The notes: generated from the letters alone by a model not told the origin. A stretch of 64,000 nt of DNA from an uncultured Poribacteria bacterium (GCA_951828385.1 OX639973.1:5695200-5759199); one strand, 5' to 3'. Counted from the first letter of the stretch, positions 1 to 8,921 are shown. A program made the numbers and translations.

Positions 1-736
1 GCTCCTCCAACGCCAAATATATCTTCTCTCCAAGATCATCTGAAACTGAAACAGTATAACGGATACTGCCTGATAACATATCATCCAGAAAAGAGCGATT
101 GGAAGTATCTGGAACGAATGCCTCACTCCGAAAAAGATAGTAGAAATAACGAAATGCGTCTATATCTTCATCGGTTAGTATCTTTTCAAGGTTGACTTCG
201 TAAAAACTATCCAACTTATAACTTGTATCGCGATGATAGAGCCTCCATAATTTGCCACTCGTCAGAATTCCCCATGTGAGTTCTGATGTGCGAATATAGT
301 AATCAATCTGATGGCTTGGATTATTATTGGAAAACGGATCTCCGCTCCCCACTAATTTTTTGTCAAGGTTTCTGGCCCACGCCTTAGCATCGCCAACAGT
401 AATTGCTGTGCTGAAAAAAGCGTTTGTATTAATCCGCGGATGTGCTTCATCCAATGATTCTTGGTCCGCGAAAAAGGCATAATCTGGCTGCTTTGGACCT
501 AAGGAGGTTCGTAGTAACGGTTGCACTTCAAAGACATGTCCGAGGCATCTCAGCACCGGCCGGATGAACTGTTCTTCTGTCTGTGCTTCATTCAAGTTTT
601 CTACAAAATCAGCTACAGAGATATAAAGCTGTTTAATCTGAGTGTAGACAGACTCCAAGGTAACTGATGCTTGTTCCTTTACTACCTTCTCAAGATGATA
701 ACTGGAAAATAAAGCATTGTTAAAGGATGGTATCAT
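1..736 (-). CDS. Type IIG restriction-modification enzyme, N-terminal part (cut by window edge)
   Basis: An open frame runs on the minus strand from an ATG at 736 to the left edge, giving about 245 residues with no stop. The protein begins MIPSFNNALFSSYHLEKVV. It contains EEQFIRPVLRCLGHVFEVQP, then a QPDYAFF strand and a GDAKAW strand about 40 residues later, then DYYIRTSELTWGILTSG and KLWRLYHRDT. This order resembles the nuclease and scaffold region of Eco57I-like type IIG enzymes, with a PD-(D/E)xK-like core (D...DAK). In that family one polypeptide both cuts DNA and methylates it through an NPPY methyltransferase domain. That domain would lie beyond the left edge and is not seen here. The family call rests on recognition of this pattern and cannot be completed within the window. 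Confidence 0.75.
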   Translation of the reverse strand, partial: MIPSFNNALFSSYHLEKVVKEQASVTLESVYTQIKQLYISVADFVENLNEAQTEEQFIRPVLRCLGHVFEVQPLLRTSLGPKQPDYAFFADQESLDEAHPRINTNAFFSTAITVGDAKAWARNLDKKLVGSGDPFSNNNPSHQIDYYIRTSELTWGILTSGKLWRLYHRDTSYKLDSFYEVNLEKILTDEDIDAFRYFYYLFRSEAFVPDTSNRSFLDDMLSGSIRYTVSVSDDLGEKIYLALEE

Positions 737-898
737 TTTTGATTTTTATATGTTAAGTAGTATAAGTTGTTTACTAAGACACCTATCAATCTCGCAAAAC
801 AAACTTTACTACAAATTTGCTTCGGTACCCTCTCCCTCTGTTTGCGGGGCTAAGGGAGTGAACTCGCTATCGAGTGTAAAAGTGATGTCAAAATCTAC

Positions 899-1000
899 TA
901 TATAACCCAAGTTACCACATCCCGCGGATAATCAACACCTTTGTCTGAAAAAGGATATTTGCATGTCTAAAATCTTGTAAGTAGCAACTTGGGTTATATA
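899..1000. repeat. Inverted repeat in the 737-1040 intergenic stretch
   Basis: TATATAACCCAAGTT at 899-913 is repeated as its exact reverse complement at 986-1000, and the match continues imperfectly inwards to about 20 bp per arm. The arms enclose roughly 72 bp with no convincing ORF. It could be a small MITE-like element or a strong hairpin between the convergently or tandemly read minus-strand genes. Apart from this and the palindromic repeat at 1023-1044, I see nothing in 737-1040. Confidence 0.6.
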
Positions 1001-1022
1001 ATCAATGTGTCGTTCCCCAGCA

Positions 1023-1044
1023 GGTGAGGCAACCTCGTCCCTAC
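1023..1044. repeat. GTAGGG(G/A)CGAGGT-type palindromic repeat overlapping the sulfatase stop
   Basis: On the minus strand this reads GTAGGGACGAGGTTGCCTCACC, a near palindrome (GAGG..CCTC). It is related to the better-preserved repeat at 48845-48895. The sulfatase stop codon (TAG, 1041-1043) lies inside it, so the last codons and the stop of that gene appear to be supplied by repeat sequence. Confidence 0.5.
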
Positions 1045-2477
1045 CGTTCCCGTCCCGAAATGAGCAGGTCAAAGGAATTGCTCTGCCATCCGCCGTCCGT
1101 GACGATGTTGTCTTTTGTTTCACGTAAACGATCGACCATACGCGCCTTCATCCGGCGAAGGACATGCTTGTAACCGAGTTGCTTTGCTACGTTGTGGAGT
1201 TCGTGCGGATCGCTTTTCATGTCGTAGAGTTCGTCTTCACTGTATGGATTATAGACGTATTTCCAAGAATCCGTCCGCACCATCCTGACAGTGGCAAGCG
1301 TCGGCTCGTACCCGTGAAATTCGGCGAACACATCATCGGGCCAGTCCTCCACAGTTTCACCCCTCAAAAGTGGAACAATGGATCTACCATCAAGATTATC
1401 AGGGGTTTCTGCACCACCGAGTTCCAAGAAGGTCGGCATCAAGTCCACAAGGTTCACAAATTCATCACACGTGGTTCCGGGTGATGTTGCGCCGGGCCAA
1501 CGGATCACAAGCGGGATGTGATGTGTCTCTTCGTACATGTGGAAACCTTTGTTGAAAAGCCGATGGCTGCCGAGCATATCGCCATGGTCGGTCGAAAAGA
1601 TGACAACTGTATTCTCCGCCATACCGTTCGCTTCGAGGCAGTCGAGAATGCGTCGCACCTGATCGTCAATGAAAGTGCAGAATCCCCAATACGCAGCGAT
1701 GGCCTTCTGCCAATCGGGCCATGTCAGGTGGCTGGCGTTCCAACGGAGCATCTCCTTCTGCTGGATGAGGGGTTTATTGATGAACTGCTCATCAAAGTTA
1801 CCCCAGCGTTCAACGGTGTCCGGATCGTACATTGTGTCGTAAGGTGCTGGCACGGCGTACGGGAAATGCGGTCCGAAGAAATTCGCAGCAATCATAAACG
1901 GTTGCTCAGAATCTGAATAACCGTCGATTAATTCAATCGTTTTATCCGCAGTCCACGCCTCCATTGTCCGTTCAGCAGGGAGTGGATGTCTGCCGTAGAA
2001 GGGTGCCTCGCCTCCCCATTCAAAGGGTTGCACAGCATCCCTATCAATTCGGAAGTCGATTCCGTCATCGCGGAGCCACTGATGCCACTCATTATAAGGG
2101 TGCCATTTGTCATAACCCCAGAACTCCGTGTCGCCCTGCTTAGCGAGATGCCATTTACCGATGCAACTCACCTGATAGTCTGCATCCCGTAGAAGTTTCG
2201 GGTATGCCGGTTTGCCGAGGATCTGGTTTGCAAATACGCCGTTGAAATTCCCCATGTTCGACAGCTGCCCGTGGTTGTGCGGATAGAGTCCGGTAAGCAG
2301 TGAACCGCGTGCTGGTGAGCAGAGCGCGATGGGGGTATAGGCGTTCGTGAATCGCATACCTGTTGCGGCGATTTCGTCAACGGCAGGCGTTCGGCAGACA
2401 GGAGCGCCGTTGCAGCCGAGTGAATCGTAACGTTGCTGGTCGGTGAGAAGAAAGAGGATATTGGGTTGTCGTGCCAT
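1041..2477 (-). CDS. Sulfatase (type I, formylglycine-dependent)
   Basis: A 478-residue sulfatase of the alkaline phosphatase superfamily, predicted to hydrolyse sulfate esters. It starts MARQPNILFLLTDQQRYDS with Asp13 of the metal site. The signature C-S-P-A-R begins at Cys53, the residue that a formylglycine-generating enzyme would convert. A later STDHGDMLGSH supplies further metal ligands, and near the C-terminus WKYVYNP and ELYDMKSDPHELHNV are typical of the family. No signal peptide is visible, so it may act in the cytoplasm. A promoter is readable upstream at 2555-2583. Multiple sulfatases are common in marine Planctomycetes and Poribacteria and are linked to use of sulfated polysaccharides. 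The natural substrate cannot be read from the sequence. Confidence 0.93.
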   Translation of the reverse strand: MARQPNILFLLTDQQRYDSLGCNGAPVCRTPAVDEIAATGMRFTNAYTPIALCSPARGSLLTGLYPHNHGQLSNMGNFNGVFANQILGKPAYPKLLRDADYQVSCIGKWHLAKQGDTEFWGYDKWHPYNEWHQWLRDDGIDFRIDRDAVQPFEWGGEAPFYGRHPLPAERTMEAWTADKTIELIDGYSDSEQPFMIAANFFGPHFPYAVPAPYDTMYDPDTVERWGNFDEQFINKPLIQQKEMLRWNASHLTWPDWQKAIAAYWGFCTFIDDQVRRILDCLEANGMAENTVVIFSTDHGDMLGSHRLFNKGFHMYEETHHIPLVIRWPGATSPGTTCDEFVNLVDLMPTFLELGGAETPDNLDGRSIVPLLRGETVEDWPDDVFAEFHGYEPTLATVRMVRTDSWKYVYNPYSEDELYDMKSDPHELHNVAKQLGYKHVLRRMKARMVDRLRETKDNIVTDGGWQSNSFDLLISGRER

Positions 2478-2554
2478 ATTATTCCTTTTCAGTTCTTAGT
2501 CCGGTAGGGCCGGAAATCCATGTCCAACTTAGATTTTATATCAAACTCAGGTTA

Positions 2555-2583
2555 AGTATAACCGACTGACAAGAAAACGGCAA
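2555..2583 (-). promoter_or_regulatory. Predicted sigma70 promoter of the sulfatase gene
   Basis: On the minus strand TTGCCG (2583-2578) is followed after 17 bp by TATACT (2560-2555), about 75 bp upstream of the sulfatase ATG. It matches 4/6 and 5/6 positions of the consensus with ideal spacing. Confidence 0.45.
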
Positions 2584-2665
2584 CAAGGAAATCAACAGAA
2601 GCAGTCAGCGATCAGCAAAGAGCGTTAAACAAAAGTGTATGGACACTCCATTGGTTTTCTTCTCA

Positions 2666-3271
2666 TTAGATTTCCTCATCGTCGTCTGATGAGTAATGCT
2701 TGATCAGCATCCCAATGATGGGAATGACAAGCGAAACAATGAGAAGGATGATGAGGTAGCGCGTTGGAATCTGGAATTGCTCCCCGATGAGAGCCATAAG
2801 ATAATAACGCGGGAAACGTCCGAGCAAAACTGCTAAGAGATACAACGGAAGATTGTAGCGTATCAGAATCGCGGCGAATCGAAAAGGTTCAAAGGGGATC
2901 GGTGTGAACCCAGTAAAAACTAAGCATACGAACGCCATGCGACCAAAATAGTAGGAAAATCGTTGGAAGATACGGTTGGTTTCGACGTGCTGCTGGAGTT
3001 CAGTTTTTGAAAAGATCCAAAGCAGCAAGTGATATTCCACAAACGCGGCAATGCAATTTCCAATCGCTCCAGCGAGGCCAACGATGATCGGATCATAGAC
3101 TTTCCCAAGTGCAATGACATACGGCGGTGTCGGCAACGGGATTAGCGTGCAGGCAACACTCATATACCCGAAATAACCAAGCAATTGACTATAGCGGCTT
3201 CCTTCAAGAAAGAGGTATCCCAATGCGAGTGAAAGGATGATTCCGATTGCGGTGAGAATCCATTTTCTCAT
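2666..3271 (-). CDS. VTT-domain (DedA/SNARE-associated-like) membrane protein
   Basis: A 201-residue inner-membrane protein. The segment IPLPTPPYVIALGKVYDP and the later FTGFTPIPFEPFRFAAI followed by LLGRFPRYYLMALIG fit the VTT/DedA pattern, where two re-entrant helices flank a transmembrane core. The family is implicated in lipid scrambling and envelope homeostasis. An N-terminal hydrophobic helix and a C-terminal helix ending in an acidic SSDDDEEI tail are visible. No clear Shine-Dalgarno sequence precedes the ATG. It stands alone between the sulfatase and the methyltransferase/aminopeptidase pair, which gives no functional hint. Confidence 0.7.
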   Translation of the reverse strand: MRKWILTAIGIILSLALGYLFLEGSRYSQLLGYFGYMSVACTLIPLPTPPYVIALGKVYDPIIVGLAGAIGNCIAAFVEYHLLLWIFSKTELQQHVETNRIFQRFSYYFGRMAFVCLVFTGFTPIPFEPFRFAAILIRYNLPLYLLAVLLGRFPRYYLMALIGEQFQIPTRYLIILLIVSLVIPIIGMLIKHYSSDDDEEI

Positions 3272-3321
3272 AAATTAAATTGCAGCTACAAGAACAGTGG
3301 CATCAGCATCTGCTTCAAGGT

Positions 3322-3807
3322 TCAAGTGGGTTCGGATACGATAGCGATATTCTTCGGTCCCTTGAAATCAAGCGCAATTCGATCAAACTGGACCGAATGT
3401 TGCCGATAGTAATCCTCAATTGCCGTTAACAACTCGTACTGCCCACGCCGCTGTTCATCCCAGAAGTTGCAACAAGGAATTATCACAGCGGGCCGAACGA
3501 GGGCTGCCTCTCCCAATTGACGCAACGCGCCATCCGGATGGAGTCCAACCAACAGATCATAATAATCCGCCATCTCTGGTTCAAACTGCTCAGGGCGGTG
3601 ATCAATGCCTTTCAGGACTGTGCGGCGCGGATCAATGAGTTCGCATGCAAAGTTTTTCTTTTTGGTGAGAAGGCGAGTTAATATTCCCTTCCCGCCAGCA
3701 ACATCGGCAATACAGTGGATTGTATTGCCGTATCGTGCGGCAATGAAATCAGCGACGACTTCAAATCGCTGCGGATCACTATGGACTCGATGCTGTTCTC
3801 TACTCAT
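3322..3807 (-). CDS. Small SAM-methyltransferase-like Rossmann protein
   Basis: A 161-residue protein with a single recognisable motif, IADVAGGKGILTRLL, which matches the glycine-rich SAM-binding loop of class I methyltransferases. ACELIDPR follows, where the acidic residue would bind the ribose. Its length covers only the core fold, so it may be a compact or inactive methyltransferase-like protein. Its ATG overlaps the stop of the M29 aminopeptidase gene as ATGA (3804-3807), which indicates translational coupling and probably a shared physiological context. Substrate is unknown. Confidence 0.6.
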   Translation of the reverse strand: MSREQHRVHSDPQRFEVVADFIAARYGNTIHCIADVAGGKGILTRLLTKKKNFACELIDPRRTVLKGIDHRPEQFEPEMADYYDLLVGLHPDGALRQLGEAALVRPAVIIPCCNFWDEQRRGQYELLTAIEDYYRQHSVQFDRIALDFKGPKNIAIVSEPT

Positions 3808-4916
3808 TTCAAGTTTTCCGGATTCAGTGCTTCCAATTCCGGATGGACAAATCGTCCATCTTTCCGAATAAGATTCCCGTCAAAGGACATCTCTCCACCG
3901 CCGTGTTCTGGTGTTTGAATCATTACCATATCCCAATGAACAGCAGAACGGACACTGTTATCCGCTTCCTCATAAGCCTGACCGGGTGTGAAATGAAACG
4001 ACCCAGCGATCTTCTCATCGAACAAAATATCGAGCATTGGGTTAGTAATATAAGGGTTGAACGCGATGGAAAATTCGCCTATATAGCGCGCGCCTTCGTC
4101 TGTATCAAGAATGGCGTTCAGCCTTTCGGTGTTATTCGCCGTTGCTTCAACGATTTTACCGTTTTCAAAACGGAGTCGGATGTCCGTAAAGGTCGTTCCT
4201 TGATAGATTGTCGGTGTATTGAAATGGATGGTGCCGTTGACGGAATCTCGGACAGGTGCAGTGAAGCACTCGCCGTCAGGGATGTTACACTCGCCTGCAC
4301 ACGGAATAACCGGTATATCCTTGATACTGAACCGTAGATCGGTATCCTCGCCGACGATGTGGACTTCATCTGTTTCTTCCATCAGAGACTTGAGGGGGAC
4401 CATCGCTTGTTCCATTCGGCTGTAGTCGAGTGTGCAAACGTCGAAATAGTAATCCTCAAACGCCTCCGTGCTCATCTGCGCCTGCTGTGCCATTGCCGGG
4501 TGGGGCCATCGTAGCACAACCCATTTTGTCTGTGGTACACGGATATCGTTGAGCGGTCGCGACCAATGTTTTTGATAACGCTGCATTGCCTCCGATGGGA
4601 CATCAGACATCTCTGTAATGTTGTGGTTACCGCGGATCCCGATATACGCCTGTACCTTTTTCATACGATATATTTCATATTCGCCAATCCGTTGTATACC
4701 GGCATCGTCGCCACCGAGGATGATTTCGCGTTGGATACGATTTTGCTTGAGTTCAACGAGCGGAATCCCGCCCGCTTTCCGCACGGCGCGGATCAGTGCA
4801 ATGACCATCTCCTGTGGAATATCAATACCTTCTATGAGTACAAATTCGCCGGGTTGGATTTTGGTGGAATGGTTTGTAAGTACATCTGCAAGTTTATCAA
4901 GTCGTGGATCGCGCAT
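3804..4916 (-). CDS. M29-family aminopeptidase
   Basis: A 370-residue metallopeptidase of the thermophilic aminopeptidase (M29, AmpS/AmpT/PepS) family, which removes N-terminal residues from peptides in the cytoplasm. The C-terminal half carries the expected metal-ligand blocks in order: NIPDGECFTAP, YIGEFSIAFNP, SFHFTPGQAY and HWDMVMIQT (Glu, Glu, His, Tyr, His, Asp). The N-terminal half holds PGEFVLIEG and YIGIRG, typical of the family. Length is slightly below the usual 400 or so. It is the upstream gene of a two-gene unit with the methyltransferase-like gene, sharing an ATGA overlap. Confidence 0.88.
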   Translation of the reverse strand: MRDPRLDKLADVLTNHSTKIQPGEFVLIEGIDIPQEMVIALIRAVRKAGGIPLVELKQNRIQREIILGGDDAGIQRIGEYEIYRMKKVQAYIGIRGNHNITEMSDVPSEAMQRYQKHWSRPLNDIRVPQTKWVVLRWPHPAMAQQAQMSTEAFEDYYFDVCTLDYSRMEQAMVPLKSLMEETDEVHIVGEDTDLRFSIKDIPVIPCAGECNIPDGECFTAPVRDSVNGTIHFNTPTIYQGTTFTDIRLRFENGKIVEATANNTERLNAILDTDEGARYIGEFSIAFNPYITNPMLDILFDEKIAGSFHFTPGQAYEEADNSVRSAVHWDMVMIQTPEHGGGEMSFDGNLIRKDGRFVHPELEALNPENLK

Positions 4917-5005
4917 ATTTACCTCGGAAGTGGTTATAGTTGAATAGGTAAAAATTCAAAATGGATTTTATGGGAGATTTCAATCTTCAATATCGTTGGT
5001 TTGAT

Positions 5006-5584
5006 TCAAGGTGTTTCTATCAAAACAGTCATTGCGTCATCAGTGAACGATGCCCACCACATATCATTAGTTCGGATATGTAGCAAGTGTGTGGCACCCG
5101 GTACGTCATTTGCACCTAACCCCCGTTCGATAATATTTGTATATGGGTTCTGTTCAAGTCGTTTAGCGATTTTATTTTCCAAACGTTCAGCGGAACGGAT
5201 AGCAAGGATATTTATAAGTTCTGCCGATTGCAAATCCAAGAGAAAATCGACGTTCCAGTACAAGGTTTTTCCTTGTCTTAGCAATAGATTTCCGCTTCCC
5301 AAACCACATTCGGCGAATTGGTCTATCATCTTTTCTCGGATGGCATGTGGCGGTTTATCACCACTTCGTGTTGCGTGCCGAATGAGCCGTCGCGCCAGCG
5401 AAGTCGCACCTTTCACTGAAAGTGCGGAACCGACATAAGTGTAGTCTCCAGCAGGCAATGAAATCAATTTACCTTTCTTGAACCGTCCGAATTGTAGCGT
5501 CGTCCCTTCTGTGAGCCGAATCCGCAGGATGTATGTGCCAGCCTGTGAATCACCACCGACGATAAGAATGCTCGGAATTTCCAT
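5006..5584 (-). CDS. GIY-YIG nuclease-like protein (DUF123 family)
   Basis: A 192-residue protein with the DUF123 version of the GIY-YIG fold. GTYILRIRL near residue 16 gives the first GxY strand, and PAGDYTYVGSAL the second, followed by ARRLIRHATR. The long second half (SAELINILAIRSAERLENKIAKRL, then GLGANDVPGATHLLHI) is also typical. Members are usually single-copy proteins of unknown role, sometimes fused to endonuclease III, and assumed to act on DNA. Its ATG overlaps the stop of the Rpn gene by one base (TGATG at 5582-5586), so the two are co-translated. Confidence 0.82.
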   Translation of the reverse strand: MEIPSILIVGGDSQAGTYILRIRLTEGTTLQFGRFKKGKLISLPAGDYTYVGSALSVKGATSLARRLIRHATRSGDKPPHAIREKMIDQFAECGLGSGNLLLRQGKTLYWNVDFLLDLQSAELINILAIRSAERLENKIAKRLEQNPYTNIIERGLGANDVPGATHLLHIRTNDMWWASFTDDAMTVLIETP

Positions 5585-6561
5585 CAGTTTTCAAGGTTCA
5601 AGAGGGCATGTGTAAACTCATCAATGCTTGATGCTTGCGCGGCAACACGGTGTAACTGATCCAGACGTTGTAGATCGTCAATGGCACCCAGAAAAGGCTT
5701 TAGCTTTTCTGCGACATCCGTTTGGAACCGGACATCTAACACTGCGAGTATTGCTTCAACTGCGTACTGTTTTTTCCCTTGTTCGATGCCTTGTTCGATG
5801 CCTTGTTCGATGCCTTGTTCGATGCCTTGTTCGATGCCTTGTTCGATGCCTTGTTGTAGGATATATCGGTAAGTCGATGATTCTAACATAGCTCCCTCCA
5901 TGAGATGTTGGATGTCGACAGGGTCAACGATTAAACCACTTAAAATCCATTGCCATAGTAATAAATCCTTCTGAAGCTCCGGCTCTAACGATAGTGCACG
6001 CGTGATTTGATGACATTCCTCTATCCACTGAACCGCTGATACCCCTGTCCGCGGCCGCATCAACGGAGCAAATGCCATCAAGGAAGTCTGATCCGTCTCA
6101 AAAATGGACTGCCCATCAAGTTCACTGAGGCGGATCACTTGATACTCTATTTCAATCTTGTGCCCCGGAAACGCTTGGCTATACTCGCCTGGATCATTCC
6201 GACCCGCATCCGGGCTCAAATAGATGATGTAAGACAAAATCGGCAAACCGTATCTTTCAAAGCATCGCCCGAAATAGCCAACTTTGCGTTGAAGTATCTC
6301 TGCCCTCGTCTCCCTACTCACTTGGAACTCAATATGCACTAAGACTTCTTGCCCTTCAACAAGTGTCTTCGCCAAAACGTCCATACGGCGTATCTCAACG
6401 GTGGGAAGTTCAGTCTCAAGCTGCTCGAGGAACTTCAGCCCTGGGATTTTGGTCAGGGCCCGCAATAAATCTTCGGTAAACGTGCCAAAGATATGTTTGC
6501 TGACAATATCGTACCGGTTGTGCGGTAATTTTTCAAGGAACTGGTTTAAGATATCTTCCAT
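5584..6561 (-). CDS. Rpn-type recombination-promoting nuclease (PD-(D/E)xK) with a GIEQ repeat
   Basis: A 325-residue protein of the Rpn/transposase_31-like group. RRMDVLAKTLV followed by LVHIEFQVSR forms the D...E-x-Q nuclease core, and ILQRKVGYFGRCFERYGLPILSYIIYLSP continues it. Residues around 235-262 are six perfect copies of the tetrapeptide GIEQ, probably a hinge or coiled coil before the C-terminal helical part. Relatives stimulate RecA-independent recombination in E. coli. The upstream promoter (6568-6597) places the transcription start on or next to the ATG, and there is no Shine-Dalgarno sequence, so the mRNA may be leaderless. It heads the pair with the DUF123 gene. Confidence 0.8.
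   Translation of the reverse strand: MEDILNQFLEKLPHNRYDIVSKHIFGTFTEDLLRALTKIPGLKFLEQLETELPTVEIRRMDVLAKTLVEGQEVLVHIEFQVSRETRAEILQRKVGYFGRCFERYGLPILSYIIYLSPDAGRNDPGEYSQAFPGHKIEIEYQVIRLSELDGQSIFETDQTSLMAFAPLMRPRTGVSAVQWIEECHQITRALSLEPELQKDLLLWQWILSGLIVDPVDIQHLMEGAMLESSTYRYILQQGIEQGIEQGIEQGIEQGIEQGIEQGKKQYAVEAILAVLDVRFQTDVAEKLKPFLGAIDDLQRLDQLHRVAAQASSIDEFTHALLNLEN
5777..5848. repeat. Coding 12-bp tandem repeat (6 copies)
   Basis: The unit CCTTGTTCGATG is repeated six times head to tail without a mismatch and encodes GIEQ on the minus strand. Because 12 is divisible by three, gain or loss of units changes linker length but not the reading frame. Perfect identity suggests recent expansion. Confidence 0.9.
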
Positions 6562-6567
6562 ATTCAG

Positions 6568-6597
6568 ATTATACCCCTATTTGTTGATGAATGTCAA
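6568..6597 (-). promoter_or_regulatory. Consensus sigma70 promoter for the Rpn gene (leaderless arrangement)
   Basis: TTGACA (6597-6592) and TATAAT (6573-6568) on the minus strand are both 6/6 consensus with an 18-bp spacer. The Rpn ATG starts at 6561, six bases after the -10 box, where transcription would normally begin. Confidence 0.7.
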
Positions 6598-6616
6598 CTT
6601 TTTTAGAATTCGGGTA

Positions 6617-6645
6617 TTGAAACAAAAGCGAAAATCTATTAGAAT
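6617..6645 (+). promoter_or_regulatory. Predicted promoter of the GT-C-like membrane protein gene
   Basis: TTGAAA (6617-6622), a 17-bp spacer and TAGAAT (6640-6645), each 5/6 consensus. It is divergent from the Rpn promoter, with only about 20 bp between the two -35 boxes. Confidence 0.55.
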
Positions 6646-6764
6646 AGCAGAAGTGGAAGATTGCTACAGCAAGCGCACGTAAGTCCAACTTCGGCGGGCT
6701 GGATAAACGGAACAGCACTTTATTGCCATACCCACTTCAACGAACCGCAAGGAACATTAAAAGA

Positions 6765-8876
6765 ATGCAAGCACGTTTATTCTCTATTGGATATGTCACG
6801 GTCATTGCGCTGATGGTACTACATCTTCTGCCGGTCTGGGGTTTCAAGTATTTCCCAACGCAGGACGGGGCAAGTCATATCTATAACGCTTACGTTGTGA
6901 AGGAATACCACAATCACGAAAACTACCGTTTACGCGAAGTCTACGACCTGAACGCGACTATCTTCCCGAACTGGACATCCCACGCACTTCTACTATTATT
7001 GTTATACATCTTTCCACCGCTCATTTGCGAAAAGATAGTGCTTACGCTCTGCATCGGTCTTCTGCCACTCGCCCTGTTCTATTTCCTCAACGGTGTCGGA
7101 AAGAAAAACACGGTCTTCGGACTACTTGGGTTTATGTATGCCTACAATTACCTACTCCACATGGGGTTCTACAACTTTGTCCTCAGTATGTCTCTGTTTT
7201 TCTTCACGCTTGGCTACTGGTGGAGGGTCAAAGATAAACTCGGATTAACAAACATTGTGGTCATATACATATTGTTGTTGGTGACCTATCTCACGCACTA
7301 TCACTCCTACGCGTTGCTTATCATGTCGCTGACGTTTTTCGCGCTCTACGGATCGGTTTATGATGTCCTGAAAGGGGTATGGGGGTATAAGGAGACATCC
7401 GAGCCACTGATGCACCGTTTCAAGGATGGCGTAGTGAAACTCAAGCCTGCACTGACTTTTGTCGGTGCGCTTGTACCTGCTTATTTTATCCTATTCTCCT
7501 ACTATTTCTATCTTTCCAACGCTCACGGGAGTGATGGTGAACATAAAGGATTTGAATGGCTAAATGACTACTTCTTCTCCATGAAATCCTTGGTCTCTTT
7601 TCGGGACGATCACGTGCTTATCGGACGAGTATTATTAGTCTTTTTTGCTATCGCCTTCGTCCTCACAGTCATCAATAGAATCCGGCAGTGCCATCAATTC
7701 CGTGAATCAGAGGAATGGAAAGAGACTGGCGAACGGATTTGGACACGCGTTGTGACGCAAATGGACGGATTTTTGATCATGGCAATCGCCATCACTGCGA
7801 TGTATTTCATAGCTCCATGGTCCGGTTATAGCGGTGGTTGGATAAACGATCGGTTTCATCTGTACATATTCCTTGTATTGCTTCCGTTCTTCGCTGTCAA
7901 CGTGCATCGGTACGTGAACTATGGGGTGGCAGGGATCATCATCGTCCTATCCTTATGGCATCTCGGCTATAATGTCCACACGTATGCCCTACTTAATCGG
8001 GACATCGCCAACGCGCTCTCACTGGAAGGTATGGATGAAAAGGATACGATTCTCGCGAGTGAACCCGGGGAATGGGGTGGTTTTTCAGATTCGCTCGGTT
8101 TTGAACCCAAATACGTTGAACCGTTCGGGCACCTTGAGTGCCTGTTAGCAACGCACAAAGGAATCGCCTACCTCGATAACTATGAGGCAAATACAGATCA
8201 TTTTCCGCTGCAATACAAGGAGAAAGAGGAATACAAGGCAAAAGAATTGCCGGCTGATTATGCCATCATTTGGCGGACGGAGTATGGCGATGTTGCTGGC
8301 TTGGAGGAAGAATATGAACTCATTGATTCCAACGACTATAACCGACTCTATCGCCGTAAGCGCGCAGCACCGGACTCCGAAATGTGGGGTGGCGGAACCA
8401 CCATCACCTTTGACATGCAACCCGACGATGGACAGACAGCACCCGGACACATCGCTGTCCATGCAGATACGGTCTATACGGATGGTCTATACGGCTGGCT
8501 AACGGAATCAGAACGGGACGACTTTGAAAACGAATCTGAAGTTTCGCAGCCCTACGAGGATAGCATTTGGGGGCAGGAAGATGGCGTTTTCCGAGTGGCA
8601 CTTCCGAACGGCGTATACGAAGTGACATGCTATTTCAGTGCCAGTGAATCTGAACCCTTAGAGATAAACCTCATTGCGGGGGGTGAGAAGCAGATTAAGC
8701 GGTTGCAGATTCCGGCAGGTAATGAGACGATTGAAAGGCGTTACACTATCACGATTACGGATGAACATCTAACGCAGGTGATCTATACGCGTGGAAAAGG
8801 GAAATACAAATGGTGGGGGTGGAGCGGTTTTACCATCCAATCAACCGACGGCGGCCCGAACTTCCGTCTTCCCTGA
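6765..8876 (+). CDS. GT-C-like multi-pass membrane protein with malectin-like C-terminal domain
   Basis: I take the ATG at 6765, preceded by AAGGA at 6749-6753, rather than a TTG at 6723; this gives 703 residues. The first 430 residues hold about nine or ten hydrophobic helices. The first loop contains FKYFPTQDGASHIYNAYVV, whose acidic residue and position resemble the catalytic loop of GT-C lipid-linked-sugar glycosyltransferases. After the last helix (about residue 415) comes a soluble part. Near its end, TFDMQPDDGQTAPGHIAV, YGWLTESERDDFENE and VFRVALPNGVYEVTCYFS match malectin-like carbohydrate-binding folds. A role in transferring sugars to extracytoplasmic acceptors is inferred. The donor and acceptor are unknown. 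Confidence 0.62.
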   Translation: MQARLFSIGYVTVIALMVLHLLPVWGFKYFPTQDGASHIYNAYVVKEYHNHENYRLREVYDLNATIFPNWTSHALLLLLLYIFPPLICEKIVLTLCIGLLPLALFYFLNGVGKKNTVFGLLGFMYAYNYLLHMGFYNFVLSMSLFFFTLGYWWRVKDKLGLTNIVVIYILLLVTYLTHYHSYALLIMSLTFFALYGSVYDVLKGVWGYKETSEPLMHRFKDGVVKLKPALTFVGALVPAYFILFSYYFYLSNAHGSDGEHKGFEWLNDYFFSMKSLVSFRDDHVLIGRVLLVFFAIAFVLTVINRIRQCHQFRESEEWKETGERIWTRVVTQMDGFLIMAIAITAMYFIAPWSGYSGGWINDRFHLYIFLVLLPFFAVNVHRYVNYGVAGIIIVLSLWHLGYNVHTYALLNRDIANALSLEGMDEKDTILASEPGEWGGFSDSLGFEPKYVEPFGHLECLLATHKGIAYLDNYEANTDHFPLQYKEKEEYKAKELPADYAIIWRTEYGDVAGLEEEYELIDSNDYNRLYRRKRAAPDSEMWGGGTTITFDMQPDDGQTAPGHIAVHADTVYTDGLYGWLTESERDDFENESEVSQPYEDSIWGQEDGVFRVALPNGVYEVTCYFSASESEPLEINLIAGGEKQIKRLQIPAGNETIERRYTITITDEHLTQVIYTRGKGKYKWWGWSGFTIQSTDGGPNFRLP

Positions 8877-8921
8877 GAAACCGATGGATAATAATTCGGT
8901 GTAATTTTTAGTCTTTGTGTG

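Noticed and set aside
717-905. Plus-strand 62-codon frame
   Set aside because: It overlaps the start region of the type IIG gene on the other strand, has no ribosome-binding site or domain, and low-complexity composition.
932-1123. Minus-strand 63-codon frame at the end of the sulfatase gene
   Set aside because: It overlaps the sulfatase 3' end in another frame and runs through two repeats; no family resemblance.
5628-5891. Plus-strand frame with repeated LVRC units
   Set aside because: It is only the antisense reading of the 12-bp repeat in the Rpn gene.
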